Assembly: GCF_964019755.1 (NCBI RefSeq)
Contig: NZ_OZ026469.1
Coordinates: 930,001-994,000 of the forward strand
Direction of reading: 5' to 3'
DNA: 64,000 bases
Source: Spiroplasma endosymbiont of Polydrusus cervinus
GTDB lineage: Bacteria > Bacillota_I > Bacilli_A > Mycoplasmatales > Mycoplasmataceae
In this document: positions 51,491 through 64,000 of the stretch, one piece after another
Layout of the letters: every line of letters starts with the position of its first letter
Position numbering within the stretch: the first letter of the stretch is position 1
Program-made: the position numbers and the translations under genes
The notes under the pieces: model-generated
Databases searched by the model: none
What the model saw: the letters and a program-made list of their open reading frames with translations, nothing else
What the model was told of the DNA's origin: nothing

Positions 51491-54154
51491 TTAATTATCT
51501 TTTTTTCCAAATCCGGCTTTTTCTTTTTTGTTTGCTTGTATTTCAATCCGATATCTTTCAAATCCTGAAACAAAAAATAGTCCTTGTCCTTTTACACTAC
51601 GAGCAATATAGTCTTTTTCTGCCGATGTTAATCCCCCATAACTTTTATATAAATTAATTACTTTTTCTAAGTCATTGGGTTTTAACCCCATAATAAATGA
51701 ATATTGACTATTATTTATAATTGCTGTTGTTTTCTTTAAAACGGTTTCATTTTCTACAAAATCAGCGATATTTTGCGTTGCCACAACCAAAGCACCATTA
51801 TATTTCCGAATCCTTTTTGTCATTTGGTACATAAAATTTAAAGCCACTGGATTATCTTTATCAATTGCTAAATGAGCTTCATCAACAATTATCACTATTT
51901 CATTATCATCTTTGAAACGATTTTCTTTTACTTCTTTTTTGATAATATTTAGCATTAAAATTAATTGTGCTGCGTTTGTTTTTTTGTCATCTAAGTCAAA
52001 CAAATTATAAACATCATAAACAACAAAATTATTTTTAAATTTTATCGTTGTATGTCCATTTCAAAGTGCTTGATATTTTCCATCATTTAAAAAATCTGTG
52101 GTAATTAAATCCATAAACTCTTTTAAAAGTTGATTTTTATTATTTTTATATTCTTTTTCTAATAAGTCATAAAAATCACTCATAATTGGAAAATCAATGT
52201 TATTAATTTTGTTAATTTCGCTATTATTTGTAATGTTAAATTGGTGATATAATAATTTTAAATATTTTGTTAATAAATTAATTTCTCGCCCGTTAAAATC
52301 GGGATAAAGCGTTTTAAATCACTGCTCTAAAAATCGTAAATGATTTGATAATGGCGATGAATTAGCATTTTCCACATCATCAATAAAATTATTATCTAAA
52401 ATTTGTAAGGGGTTTATTTTTCCGATCGAAGCATCTCCTGCATCAATTCAATTTCCATCATAATATTTGCATAATTCTTGGTATTCTCGTTCAGGGTCAA
52501 TAACAATAACTTTACGACCCATCTTGATATGATGATTTATCATTTTTTTCATTGTAAATGATTTTCCCATTCCGGCTGTACCGAGAATAAACATATTATG
52601 GTTTGTTCTTTTGCTCGTAATTTTAAATTGATCTCACAACACAACATTACCCATATTATTCGTTCCTAATCACGCACCTTTTTTATCATATAAACCACTA
52701 TCAATAAATGGAAATGATGCTGCTAGGGTACTTGTTGGCATTTCTCGGCCATATTTTTTTATTATGATTTTATTGTTATATGGTATAAATCCTTTTAAAC
52801 CATTAAATTGTTGATATCACAATGGATTAACTTTAATATCCATTTCTTTTAATGCTTTTGTTAATCGTACTTGTGCTTGTGATAATGTTTTTTTATTTGT
52901 TCCATAATTTAAAAATAAAATATTAACATTTTTCAATAATTCACCGCCACCATTAACCTCATCAATTAAATGATAGTATGTTTCTAGTTCATAGTTATTT
53001 TCATTTGTATTAACATATGATTTTGTCATTACTTGTCTTGTTTGGGTTGTTTGAATAGCACTGTTTATTGCTTTTTTTGTTTCATCATAATTTAGAGGAT
53101 TTATATTTCAAATGATAGTTTGTTCGTTTGAAAATAAACATGCCCCTCATAAATCATTAATAAATAAAGGATAGTCCTGAATGGTATTAATTGAATAATA
53201 TAAATCATTTGCTATAAAATAATTTTTTTTAATATTTAGGTAGTTAAATTGCAATAATTTTGCTAAATTATCTTTATTTTTATTAAAATCTGTTTTATTT
53301 AATGGTTTTTCATGTGGATTTCACATTAATTTTAAGATTTTTGTTATTTCATAATTAGATAAAATATTACAATTAATTTTTCCTTTATATAATTTATCTT
53401 CTAAAAATAATATTTTTTCGTTTAAATCTTGTTCACTATTTCCGTACACAAAAAGAAAAAAACATTTTTCAGTTTTAATTTCATCGTTTATTTTAATTAA
53501 TTCTTTTTTTAAAAAATTAATATTATTTTTAATTTGTTTTGTAATTTTTACAAATTGATTAAAACTAATTTCTTTGTCTTTATAACGGATTTGCGTTTTA
53601 TTAATTTGTTTTTGTAAATATTTAATGTTATCATCAAAATTTAATGGTAATTCTAACTTTAATAAAGTTATTGGAAAATTAGCAAATTTAAAAATATCTT
53701 GTAAATCTCTTAATCTTATTATTTGCTCTTCACCGCTTAATAAAGTAATGTCAAATCCTTTTATTTGAATTCCTCCAATTAGAGTCTTTTTTAAAGTACC
53801 TTTTAAAATTCCGTGAGTTGTAATAAAGTTATTGGTAATAACTTTATTATATGGTACCAGTAAGCTGGTTTTGTTTTTACTATATTTCTTACAACTAAAT
53901 AAGTAATTAATTTTATAATATAAGCATTGTCACCCCTTTAAATTAGTTTTTTTATTTGTAATAATTAGTGGTAAACTAATTAAAATCATTATTGATGATG
54001 ATAATAATTTTATTCATAGTTTTCATTGAAAACCAAATATAAACATAATTGTTAATCCAACTCAAACGGCAATTATTAAAACATCTGTTATTGTTATATT
54101 GCGTCAAAATCGGTATTTGGCGTCTTTTAGTTTTTTTGGTATTACATTTTTCAT
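51491..54154 (-). CDS. traE: VirB4/TraE conjugation ATPase, right copy (intact)
   Basis: An 887-aa ATPase, open throughout: codon 168 is GAA here, where the left copy has TAA. The protein has two N-terminal TM helices, Walker A GTAGMGKS and Walker B VIIVDEAH. It carries DNPVA after Walker B where the left copy has DNQVA. With the complete traG and mob in this arm, the right copy is the one able to encode the transfer ATPases. Confidence 0.9.
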
Positions 54155-54178
54155 ATTTTGCGCCTCTTTCTTTTAAAT

Positions 54179-54205
54179 TAAAAACGACATTTAAAATGCC
54201 GTTTT
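54179..54205 (-). terminator. Terminator after adhesin, right copy
   Basis: Mirror of 40449-40475. Confidence 0.72.
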
Positions 54206-54325
54206 AAAAACTATTTTCATATTTATAATATTTTTATATTTTAATAAAATAACTTTCAGCGCCTAATTTACCCCTTAAAATGCGTAATAAGGGTATTAAA
54301 TAAAAGGGGAATAAACAGATATTAT

Positions 54326-57300
54326 TTATTGTTTTTTTATTTCCTTTTTGTTTTTACTTTTTTTATTTTCTATTTTGCCCCCAATTTTTTTATTTAATTG
54401 ATTTTTAATGATAATTCAAGTTATAAACCCACCAACTATCCCACAACTAATCAAAGTCATAAAAAATAAATTAACTGGTTTTTTTAAAAACTTTTTTCAA
54501 CCACTTTCATTATTTTCATTAGGTTTGTTAGGATCTGGTTGTTTATTTGGTTTTTCTGGTTTATTTGGATTATTATTTTCTCCATTCCCGTTATTTCCGT
54601 TATTTCCATTTGGATTATTGGGATCAATTGGTTTATTGATAATGTTAAGTATAATACCCTCTGTTGGGGGAATTTCATTTGGTTTGTTGGGGGCATTTTC
54701 TGTTATTGGGTTGTTTATTAATTTATATGAAGCATTCCCAATAACTTTTAAACTATTATCCAAAGCATAAATAGTAATTTTTAACTCAGCACCTTTATTT
54801 TCTTGAATCTTTTTCATAAATTCCTGTAATTCATTATCATTAATATTAATCTTTTTTCCGTTTACTCCTTGCAATGATATTTGATAATCAATATCTTGTT
54901 TTAAGATTTCATCTAATTTATTAATTTTAAAACCTTGTTTAATATATTCCATAATATAATTATTAAAAATATTATCTTTTGTTTTATCTTTAAAATTATA
55001 TTCTTGATTTTGATATTTAATTTTACTTAAATCAATTACTTTATTTTCATCATAATTTAAGTTGTTAATAACTTTAAATTGGTTTGTTTCCCCAATTAGT
55101 ATCATTGATGTATTTAGTGCTTTTATTTTTATCATTATTTCTTTTGTTTGTTCTTGTTGATTAGTTATTAGTTCATTTAAATCATCATCAATTAATTTTT
55201 GTCATTGCTGATTTTTATATATTTGAATAATATAATCTTTGTTTATTGTTGCTAATAAACTAAGTTTATTTATTTCTTGTCAAACATATTTGTTAATTTT
55301 ATCTCTAATAGTTTTAATATCTTTGGCATTCATTTTTAAAGCACTAATATTTAAATCATTTAATGCCTTAAAATTATTGATACTTTCATTGATTGCTAAA
55401 TGATTGCGAATATCTGAAACATAATCTCGCCAATATGATAACACTGCTTCATAATTTAATTTTGCTAAATCATTGTCTGTGTTTCACTTTTTATAGTTAA
55501 TCATGTAATCTTTTAGATGTCTTCCTTGTGTTGTATTTCAAAAATCACTCGCATCTTTACTATCAACTGAATTTAAAAAATACTGATAATTTGAACTTTT
55601 ATTTTTATCAACATAGATAAATTTGTGTTGATAAAATGGCGGTTGGGTATTACCATTTAAATCATTAAAGCGTTTTTGTTGAATAATAAAATGAAATCAC
55701 CCAGCACTAGTGTTAACATCACCAGTTTTGTTTTTTTCTAATTGATAGCCATTTTCGAATTTAGTATTTAACTTTTCATTTGATAAATAACGAGTAAATT
55801 TTTCAATGTTGTCATTATTGTAAAAGTTTTCAAAACCAGCTCCGACTGCACTTGCTTCTGCTAAATAACCGATATCATAATCATTAATATTACTAGTTTT
55901 TATTAAATTTCCATCTTTGTCAATTGGATCTAATGGAAAAGGGGTGTTAGATTGATGTTGAACTCAGATTAATTGCTTTTTCGTCCCTGTTTCTTTATTA
56001 ATTTCTTTATCATAATTAGGGTTTTTGATTGATTTATTTTCATTGCTAGGGTCTTTGATAAATTCATTTGTTAGTTTTTCATAGTCAATATTCTTTGGCC
56101 CTCATCCCATTAATTTTAATTGCAATGATGGGGTAATTGTTTCAATTAAAATTGTTAACTTAAAATTACCACCAACATCTCCCCCAATTTTAGGGTTTGG
56201 TCGGTGAATAATTTCAATTTCATATTTATTAACTTTTTCTTTATCATCAAAAGTATGTGTGTATAAACCATTAACAGCGTTTAAATTAACCCCATTTATT
56301 TTAACAATATCATAATCAGGATCATTATTATTTTCCTTTGGTTCGATATATTGAAAAAATGTTGTTGTATGATATTTTATTATTCCTTTATTGTATTTAT
56401 TTTCCCTTCCCTCACCGTTATTAATAACTTCTTCGATATCATTAATCATTGTAACCCCATTTTTATCACTAATTTTTCCTGGTGTTATTAAAATTCGTTC
56501 TTGTAATTTACTTTTTCAATATTTTGCACTTAATGAAAAATTGAGTTTTGTTTTAAAAACTCAATTTTCTCATTGTTCTGTTAAATGATTAAAAATATTA
56601 AAACTTGTTTTAAGATAATAATTATTATTTTCTGTTATTAAAGCATAATTTGGTTTAATAAGTTTTTTTCATTCAATTATGCTTCCTTTTTTGCTTAAAA
56701 CATTAAATATTTTATTATCTAAGATAGTTTTAATTGCATTTCAATTACTTTCATCTAAAATATTGGTTGATGTATCACTTTGATAAATAATTGTTTGTTT
56801 TAACTCGTTTTCTATTCTATTTTTGGCATTAGCAATATTATAATCGCTATTAAAATTTAAAGGTGTTTTAAATTCTCATATTTCAGAACTGCCATTTTGA
56901 TAATTTTCAATATTAAAACTTGTTTTAAGATAATAATTATTGTTCCTTTTTTCTAATTGATAATTTGGGTTTAAAAATTCAATTCATTCCTGTGTATTAT
57001 TATTATCATTTAGTGCTTTTCTGATTTTGCTATCCATTTGCTCTTTAATTTGATTTCAATTATTAGCACTTTGCGGGTTATTATCAATATTAGAATAATA
57101 ACTAAGCTCTTTATTTAATTCGCTTATTAAACTACTTTTCATCTCATTAAAACTAAAACTCGTATTAAAAATCAATTTATTAACTTTTAATCAGGTTTTA
57201 GCTCATGTATTATGAGAATTTCATCCGTTTGTGGCTCTTGCATAAACCAAAAAATCAATTTTAATGCGCTCATCATTATTTTCTAATTGGTATCTTACAT

Positions 57301-57784
57301 CTGCTCATCCTCATTCTGCATTTTGGGTATAACCTTGATAGTGATGAAAAATTTGGGATGTTTTGGCCATGCCACTTATTTGACTTAGATTGATATAATA
57401 GTAAGCATTATAATCAACCCTATCTGCTTGGTTATGATCAACATAACCCTCAAAATCTATTTGAATTTGTTTATACTTATTTTTAAAATCATTTCAACTA
57501 CTTGCATAATCTAAAATATTAACATAATAGTATCCTGATTCTACTTTTTCTGTATAATCACCACTCCAAGTACCGCCAGTTTCGACATCAATATTATTAT
57601 CTCAATTAATATTTTTCGTAAAACTTGGGGCTGTTGGGTTAAAACTTTTCTTTGCATTTTTATTTATAATTTGTTCTTGTTTTGCAATCGAAAAATTATC
57701 ATTGAGGGATGATTTAAAAATAAGTGGTTCACTTATACCAATTGTGGCTGTTAATAACAATGGTACCAATATAGTTTTTTTCAT
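54326..57784 (-). CDS. Spiroplasma adhesion-related protein (ScARP/SARP1-like), right copy
   Basis: Second complete copy of the 1152-aa adhesin described at 36870, with signal peptide, repeated NNNYYLKTSFNI segments, Pro/Asn-rich stalk and C-terminal TM anchor. I saw no amino-acid difference between the two. Two intact adhesin genes, one in each arm, would double gene dosage. Confidence 0.8.
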
Positions 57785-57813
57785 ATCATATAACCTCCTT
57801 TCTGTTTTAAAAA

Positions 57814-58025
57814 AATATATGTTTGTGTATTACTGAAATATAAAACCACGCAGATAAATTACCCCGCGGTAGATATTATGCAAATTCATTTTCTGAATTT
57901 ATGAAATCTGGAATAACAAAAATTAGTAATTTTGAAATAACGGACCATAATGGTTAAGCTGGCTAACTATTAATGATAATTTAAATTCATTGACAAACTT
58001 TGTAAAAATTATTCAACAGCTTTAA
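57814..58025 (+). pseudogene. Fragment of an unknown protein gene, right copy
   Basis: Mirror of 36629-36840. Base changes give YW-type versus KW-type reading near the CCGCGG site and F-M versus F-I near 57912. No start is present. Confidence 0.38.
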
Positions 58026-58033
58026 CAAAGTTT

Positions 58034-59030
58034 CTTTAATTTTGTAGAAAACTCTTGATATTTATAGAATATACCTAATTTTAGGTATATTTTTAATATA
58101 TAGAGGTAAAAAATTGATGGAAAAAATAATTAAAGAATTAAAAAACAGTTTTACAGATGATCAATTTTTAGAATTTGCTGAAAAAATAAAAAAAGAAGAA
58201 GAGCTAATCAAAAAACAAAAACGTTTAAATGAAATTGATCAGAAATTTAGAGATAAAGGCATTATATGTCCTAATTGCAAATCTTTTCATTGTTAGGACA
58301 ATCTAGCAAAATAATTTCTTGTTTTATTAAAACAACACCAAAAACCGCTTGGTATAATCGACAAAAACTAATCCAATCAAAACAATTAGAAAATACTCAA
58401 TTAAAATTTAAAAAATTAAGTGGTCAAATCCAAATGGATGAAACTTTTATTAAAGAAATCCATAAAGGTAATTTTAAAGATAAATTTGATAAACGAAAAA
58501 CTCATCTTGATCCATTTTCAACTAATACCAAATGTTGTATTCAAATGGCAGTTGATATCAATAATAATATTTTTGTTCAATCCACCAATACCAAACGATT
58601 ACAAAAACAATGAATTATTAAAAATATGAATAAGCAATTAATTAAAGAAAAATCATTGATTTTTTCTGACATGCAACCATTATATTTATTAGTAGCAAAA
58701 CAAACAAATTCTACTCTATATTCTACCAAAACTAGTATAAATCCTGATACTAGTTATCGAAAGTTAAGTAAGATTAGTAAATTACAATCTAGTCTTAAAG
58801 AAGCCTTAATTCATTATCATGGTTTAGGTTTCACTAATATTCAAAATTATTTAAATCTATGAAAATGAAAATACCAGCATAAAGGTTTAACACCAAAACA
58901 ACAATCAACGGTATTATATTTCAACGTTTAAAAATTTAAAGCAAAATCATATTCTTACACAAAATTAGTTTTTAAATTGTCATATTGATGATTTTTTTTA
59001 TTTCATCAAGAGTTTTCTACAAAATTAAAG
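58034..59030 (+). mobile_element. IS1595-family element, right arm
   Basis: Mirror of 35624-36620, with the same 26-bp inverted ends and AAACTTTG target duplication. Confidence 0.88.
58114..58931 (+). pseudogene. IS1595-family transposase, internally deleted, right copy
   Basis: The same broken gene as at 35723-36540: ribbon half ICPNCKSFHC, then catalytic part in another frame with QMDETFI and SDMQPLY. The shared deletion shows that the transposase was already dead before the arms were duplicated. Confidence 0.82.
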
Positions 59031-59147
59031 CAAAGTTTTATTTTAATTACTTTTCCACTAACTATCTTATCATTTTTTTAAATGATGTCCGGTACATCCT
59101 AATCTAATTATTTGAAATATTTTATTTTTATTGCAATTATCACACAT
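59031..59147 (-). pseudogene. Small zinc-knuckle gene, disrupted, right copy
   Basis: Mirror of 35507-35623, cut at the same base by the IS1595 element. Confidence 0.48.
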
Positions 59148-59176
59148 ATTTTATTCCTCCTTTCTATTTTTAAAAA

Positions 59177-59386
59177 TTATATATAGCTTTTTATTTTATA
59201 AAATATATGATCTATAAGATAAAAAAACATCAGCCGAATTGGCATAATAACAAATCATATTAACCATTCACTCGTATTGTAATTTTTAATTAAATATATT
59301 GAATTTGTTGCGAAAAAGTATATTCCAATTAAAAAATTGCCAACTCGAAAAACACATATTAAAAATATGAATTTTTTTTTTATTTT
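59177..59386 (-). CDS. Possible small membrane protein without standard start, right copy
   Basis: Mirror of 35268-35477. One base differs (CTA to CGA), placing Arg in the first hydrophobic helix, which argues that this frame is not under strong selection. Confidence 0.33.
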
Positions 59387-59615
59387 ATTTCAAAGTTGGA
59401 TATATTAATCCAATTCACAATCCAATTACTAACAAAAATAACACAAAACAACTTATACTAAAATATAATATTATTCGACAAGTTTTTTTGTATTTCGTTA
59501 ACTCAATTTGTTTTTTCATTTTTTGCAATTTAATACCAAGAAACTTCCATAAACAAACAAACAAGCCGATTACGGCGATTGTTCCCATCATTCCAATTAT
59601 TGTATTTAACATCAT
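59385..59615 (-). CDS. Small two-helix membrane protein (76 aa), right copy
   Basis: Mirror of 35039-35269, unchanged. Directly follows the lipoprotein gene. Confidence 0.53.
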
Positions 59616-60593
59616 TTACACTTCCTTTCTTTTTTTATCTCTTATTTGTGGTAAATAACTTGTAAAGTATTCGTTTCAAAATGCTCATATTTTTGTTTGC
59701 ATACTTTGTTTTGCTAATAACCAATATGCAAATCCCTCTGCCAATAACTCCTCATCATCACTCAATCCATAATTACTGTTAGCAAATATCCTTAACACTT
59801 TTTCTTTGTCTAGTTCTGCAAACTTATTTAAGTTATTAATTTTCTGTCCTAAAAATTGCTTTAAATAAAAAATATGATTGATTTTAAATGCTTCTCAATC
59901 ATAAAAATAAAAGATATGTCCTAATTCACGGATTAAAATATGCAGAAAATTATTGGTTGTAAATTGTCCTTTGTGTCATTCACTATTTATTGTTTTTTCA
60001 AACGCACAAGATAAAACCTTTTTGTTTAGCAAAATAGTTTGGTGATTATTTGTTTGTCCCCAAACATTATCATCCCCATCAATCACATTTTCAATTTCTA
60101 TTTTCCTTAAAATTGAATTAATCATTGTTTTATTTCAAATATTTGAAATAAAATTATAAAATAATAAGATAAGTTGTTTTAAATTATCTTGGTATTTTTG
60201 ACAAATATTATTAAGTAAATTTTGTCAGTAATTTTGTTGTTCTATTTTTAGATAACTTTGTAGTTGTTCATAAGTACTAAATTCTGTTTTAAATTTAATT
60301 GCTAAATTATTATCTGCTTTGCTTAAAAAAACATTTGTTAACCGTTTGATAGTATCTGTCTTATATTGATTAAAGAAAGTTCCTTTATAACCTCGTTTTT
60401 GCATTAAAATAGGGTGGGATAAGTATCTTTTTTCTAAATCAATATTTGTTTCTAAATTAATTTTTAAATTATTTTTAAAATTATTTGGCTGTAAATGTGG
60501 TTTGTTGGTATCAATATTACCACAACCAATCAACGTCATTGTGTTTGCACATGACAACGAAAATATTACCAACAAACTAAGTAATTTTTTCAT
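59616..60593 (-). CDS. Lipoprotein with degenerate HExxH motif, right copy
   Basis: Mirror of 34061-35038, 325 aa. The motif again reads IRELGHIF, so the Arg is not a single-copy accident. Confidence 0.7.
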
Positions 60594-60626
60594 CCATTTT
60601 TTATCATCCTTTCTATTTTGCCAAAA

Positions 60627-60659
60627 TAAAAAATGGCAATTTAATTAAATTGCCATTTT
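60627..60659 (-). terminator. Intrinsic terminator, right copy
   Basis: Mirror of 33995-34027. Confidence 0.88.
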
Positions 60660-60672
60660 AAATATTTATTTA

Positions 60673-60771
60673 TTAAAAATATTTTTCTAATATATCACAA
60701 CAATCAGCCAAACTGGTTATACTTGTTCCAAATAAACTAATTGTACCTAAAATACTTAATATTTTTTTCAT
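60673..60771 (-). CDS. 32-aa signal-peptide-like protein, right copy
   Basis: Mirror of 33883-33981, unchanged: MKKILSILGTISLFGTSITS. Confidence 0.43.
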   Translation of the reverse strand: MKKILSILGTISLFGTSITSLADCCDILEKYF

Positions 60772-60784
60772 AAGTTTTCTTATT

Positions 60785-62896
60785 TTATACTACAGAGATA
60801 GTTACATCTGTTCTTATTTTGCTTTCTATTTCTGATGAAATAAGTGCTTTTCCATTAAAAGTTATACTATTATCTTCATTAATAATAATTTCATCTGGTA
60901 ATAAACTATAATTTTGCAATATTTGTATTGCTTCTTTAATTGAAAATGTAACCATTTGTTCTTCATTAGAAGAACTAACTATTTTAGCAGTAACTGTCCC
61001 CATAACTTTTTGTTTTAAATTTAATATATTTTTATATTTATTAATTATTAATGGAGAATAATTAATTTGTAATTTTTCATTTGAGTTAAGTTCAAATTTA
61101 TCACTAGACTCATTTAAATAATGTATAACTGTTTCTTGTTCTTGTTTATTTATATTTGATAAATCAAAATTATTTGATAATTCATTAATAATCTCATTAT
61201 TTTCACTAACATTTGGATTTACAAATTCCACCAACTTCATTTCATCATCATAATTTATACTTCAACCATTTAATTTGTTTTCATTGTTTTTGTTAATTAG
61301 TCCTATTACAATTTGAAATGTTAATTTATATTTTGAATTATATACACAAACGGGTATATTAAATGATCTTACATTTGTAGTCTTATTAATAAATTCTTTA
61401 TTAGAACATATACTTTTTTTATTAATAGATTTTGATAATGAATTTATTTTTTTTGTTACTTCAACATTTGAAAAAATTAAATTATTAGTATTAATATCTT
61501 TTATTTCTTTAAATTTTAAATTAGGATTTTCATCTCGAAATTTAAAAAATATTGCCTTTTTAATTAATTCATTTAAGTTAATAACATTAACCTCATCTTT
61601 ATTTTTAATTATAAAATTAAAAATAAATTCATCAAAATATTTCTTGTTTTTTGATTTAATTGTAACTGATGTGTTTGTTTTGTTAATAACTTCTAATTGT
61701 GATATGTCTATATCGGGGTTTAAATAATTTAATTCATTTAAAATTGCATTATCAGAATTATCATTAATTTGTCCTAAATTTGAATCTAAACGGTACTCAC
61801 TATATTCATAAACATTACCATCTGCGGATCCAAAATATAACTTATTATTGAAAACTACACCAGAAGATTCATTTCATGAATCTGTTGTAAATATAATTCT
61901 TTTTTGTCCTGTTACTGGATCATACTCATAAAAATTTTTATCTCCTGAACAAAAATATAATTTATTATTAAATATTACCCCAAAAGTTCGAATTTTTTCA
62001 TTTGCTGTCATGACAACTTTTTGTTGTCCTGTTACTGGATCATATTCATAAATATTATAATCATCTGAACCAAAATACAATTTATTTTTGAAATCAATTC
62101 CGCCCCCATGAATTTCACCGTCTGTTCTAATAACAACTTTTTGTTGTCCTGTTACTGGATCATATTCATAAACATTTTTATCTGTTGCACCAAAATAAAC
62201 TTTATTATTGAAAACTACACCAGAAGTTTGGACAGCCCCCTCTGCTATAATAACGATTTTTTGTTTTCTTGTTACTGGATCATATTCATAAACATTTTTA
62301 TCTGTTGCACCAAAATATAACTTATTATTGAAAACTACACCAGAAAATCAAATTTCCCCCTCTGTTCTAATAACGATTTTTTGTTGTCCCGTTACTGGAT
62401 CATACTCATAAACATTTTTATCTCCTGAACCAAAATATAACTTATTGTTTAAGCTTACACCAATGCCAAGAGATCTTATCCAATTACTTGCTGTCATGAC
62501 AATTTTTTGTTGTTCTGTTACTGGATCATACTCATAAACATTATGATCATCTGAACCAAAATATAACTTATTATTGAAAACCACACCAGAAGATCAAATT
62601 TCCCCCTCTGTTCTAATAACGATTTTTTGTTGTACCGTTACTGGATCATACTCATAAACATTATGATCACTCGAACCAAAATAAACTTTATTATTTAATA
62701 TTATTCCAGCAGATCTAATTATTCAATTTGCTTTAATTACAACTTTTGTTTTAATTATATTTTAATTATTGCTTCTTTTTTGTCTTTTATTTATTTTTGA
62801 TTTTGTTTCTTTTTGATAAGGACTGGCAGCAATTGTTGTTGGTATAGTAGTTCCACTAATTGTTAATATACTTAATATACTTAAAAGTTTTTTCAT
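60785..62896 (-). pseudogene. Secreted beta-propeller-like repeat protein, right copy (early stop)
   Basis: Same 703-codon gene as at 31758, but codon 45 is TAA (62762-62764) where the left copy has GAA. The repeat-6 Gln codon that is TAA in the left copy is CAA here. Other differences are Lys to Thr just after the stop and Ala to Asp in repeat 6. Downstream in-frame ATG codons could allow a signal-less product only. Combining the two copies gives the ancestral intact gene. Confidence 0.82.
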
Positions 62897-62898
62897 TT

Positions 62899-63609
62899 TT
62901 ATTTGTTTCCTTCTTTTAATTTTAGTTCTATTTCTAAAATTTCTTTTTTTAAGCGTAAATTTTCATTTTCAAGGGTTAAGTCAGGTTTCTTTTCTTGTTG
63001 TGTTTGTATTTCTTTTGCTTTCAATGATTCTAATTCTCTTTTTAATTTTGCAATTTCTGATTTTTGTTTAGTAATATTTTCTTCGTAGTATTTTATTAAT
63101 TTATGTGTTGTTTTAGATGGTTTATCTATTTTATTTCATTTTGTTTTATTTTCACTTTTTCTTCATATTTCATAATATTCTATTTCTTGTTTATAAAGAA
63201 CAAATTTACTTTCATCTTCTTCTAATTCTTTTTCGCGGATTTGAATGCGATATTTGAGAAATGGAATTGCTCCGCTTTTATATTCGTCGTATCATTCTCA
63301 CGCTTGATCTCATCTTATTTGATTATATTCAAATCTTCTGGAATGTAAATTTCCAATACCATCAACTGGTTTTAATCATCGATATTTAGCGGTTGTTGGG
63401 ACACTACGACCAAACTTTTCTAACACTCACATGACATTATTTTTGTCATCATCATTTAATCTATCAATGCTTAGCGGAATATTGATGGATGAACCCCCCC
63501 CGAGTGCATCAATAATTGCAGCATGAATTTCTCGCAAATGTTCTTTATTTTGCATTCTGGCAACGCATTCTCAGTTGACTTCGCCACCTAATAATCGTCA
63601 TAATCCCAT
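62899..63609 (-). CDS. Coiled-coil plasmid protein, right copy (intact, 236 aa)
   Basis: ATG 63609 after AAGGATTG. With 8 Gs at the run the frame stays open: an N-terminal domain (GLWRLLGGEVNWECVARMQN), a Gly-rich turn (DALGGGSSINI), a Trp-rich middle (TGA codons; YNQIRWDQAWEWYDEYKSG) and a C-terminal coiled coil from about residue 130. It is the first gene of the propeller-protein transcript. The family is unknown. Confidence 0.72.
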
Positions 63610-63673
63610 GATTTATCAATCCTTTTAATTAGATTATACACATATTTATTGTTTTTGTCAGGTGTTTTTTAAA

Positions 63674-64000
63674 TTATGACTTTTTCTTTTCTGCTTTTTT
63701 GGTTGCTTGTTCTGTTCATTTTTTGTTTCTAGTATTTTGTTTTGTAATATGACTACCAATATTTTTATTAAATTTATCTTCTTTTTTATAAACTTTTTTA
63801 ACTGGTTTATTATGTTTTGCTTGTTGCTTATTTTGTGGATTAACAAAAACAAAACTATTATTTGGAATGTTTAATTTATTTTTGACTTTACTTACTTTAC
63901 CTAGTTTTTTATTTAAAGACTCAGTTTTTCAATCACTTAAATCTTTTGTATTTCTTTTGTTTTCTTGATTTCCTTTGCTAGTCAATTGTGGATTAAATCT
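63674..64000 (-). CDS. VirB6/TrbL-like protein, C-terminal part of right copy
   Basis: The last 108 codons of the protein described at 29329, ending EQATKKAEKKKS. It continues beyond the window edge, showing that the right arm extends at least into this gene. Confidence 0.7.

Larger units (their letters stand above)
48996..64000 (-). repeat. Right arm of giant inverted duplication
   Basis: Mirror image of 30655-45658, still matching at the window edge, so the duplication is longer than 15 kb. Differences noted are a G-run (8 versus 7), single bases in the propeller gene, small membrane gene, the fragment near 36742/36793, and traE (two). Real differences argue against a pure assembly fold-back. 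Confidence 0.97.

Noticed and set aside
1-64000. CRISPR arrays, tRNA and rRNA genes
   Set aside because: I found no regularly spaced short repeats, no TTC-arm/CCA-type tRNA pattern and no rRNA motif.
30655-64000. Pure assembly artefact as explanation of the palindrome
   Set aside because: The arms differ at several single bases and one homopolymer, and the centre has 3.3 kb of unique DNA with a full traG end. A fold-back error would give identical arms. Long reads are still needed to settle it.

Overview
The window reads as chromosome of a plant- or insect-associated Spiroplasma close to S. citri. It is very AT-rich, TGA must be read as tryptophan to keep nearly every gene open, and it carries SpV1-type plectrovirus scraps, pSci-plasmid-type conjugation genes (TraE, Mob, TraG) and an adhesin of the ScARP/SARP1 type. 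The species is an inference.

1-6.5 kb is core chromosome: the 3' part of smc, then a phosphate-uptake operon pstS, fused pstC-pstA, pstB, phoU. 6.5-9.1 kb is a junkyard: a plectrovirus mini-gene, a lipoprotein fragment, and an IS30-type transposase split by an IS3-family element. 9.3-11.0 kb is a hexose phosphomutase gene. 11-16 kb holds an apparently intact IS3-family element, rplL and rplJ with a leader RNA, a small phage-derived element inside 35-bp inverted repeats, a twice-frameshifted unknown gene and a third, truncated IS copy.

16.05-22.86 kb is a decayed dsDNA-phage remnant. A rightward early module (small genes, a coiled-coil protein, broken recT, a RuvC-like resolvase) meets a leftward late module (fibre-like protein, membrane protein, holin-like protein) at a shared terminator. 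Two stretches here look like structured non-coding RNA, one about 540 nt long.

22.9-45.66 kb is an integrated conjugative plasmid or ICE: structured RNAs, zinc-ribbon and lipoprotein genes, a C5 cytosine methyltransferase, VirB2-like and VirB6-like membrane proteins, a beta-propeller-like surface protein, a lipoprotein with a degenerate metalloprotease motif, an IS1595-family insertion, the large adhesin, VirB4/TraE, a MobV relaxase and the first part of TraG/VirD4.

The most striking feature is architectural. At least 15,004 bp (30655-45658) is repeated in inverted orientation at 48996-64000 and runs off the right edge. The arms meet tail to tail around a unique 3.3-kb centre holding a UPF0236 gene, a second copy of one structured RNA and the end of a complete traG. 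The arms are nearly identical, but of the differences I noticed several damage genes: traE, the coiled-coil gene and a late repeat of the propeller gene are broken only on the left, and the propeller gene is broken early only on the right. The right arm therefore holds intact traE, mob and traG, while the left has broken traE and truncated traG.
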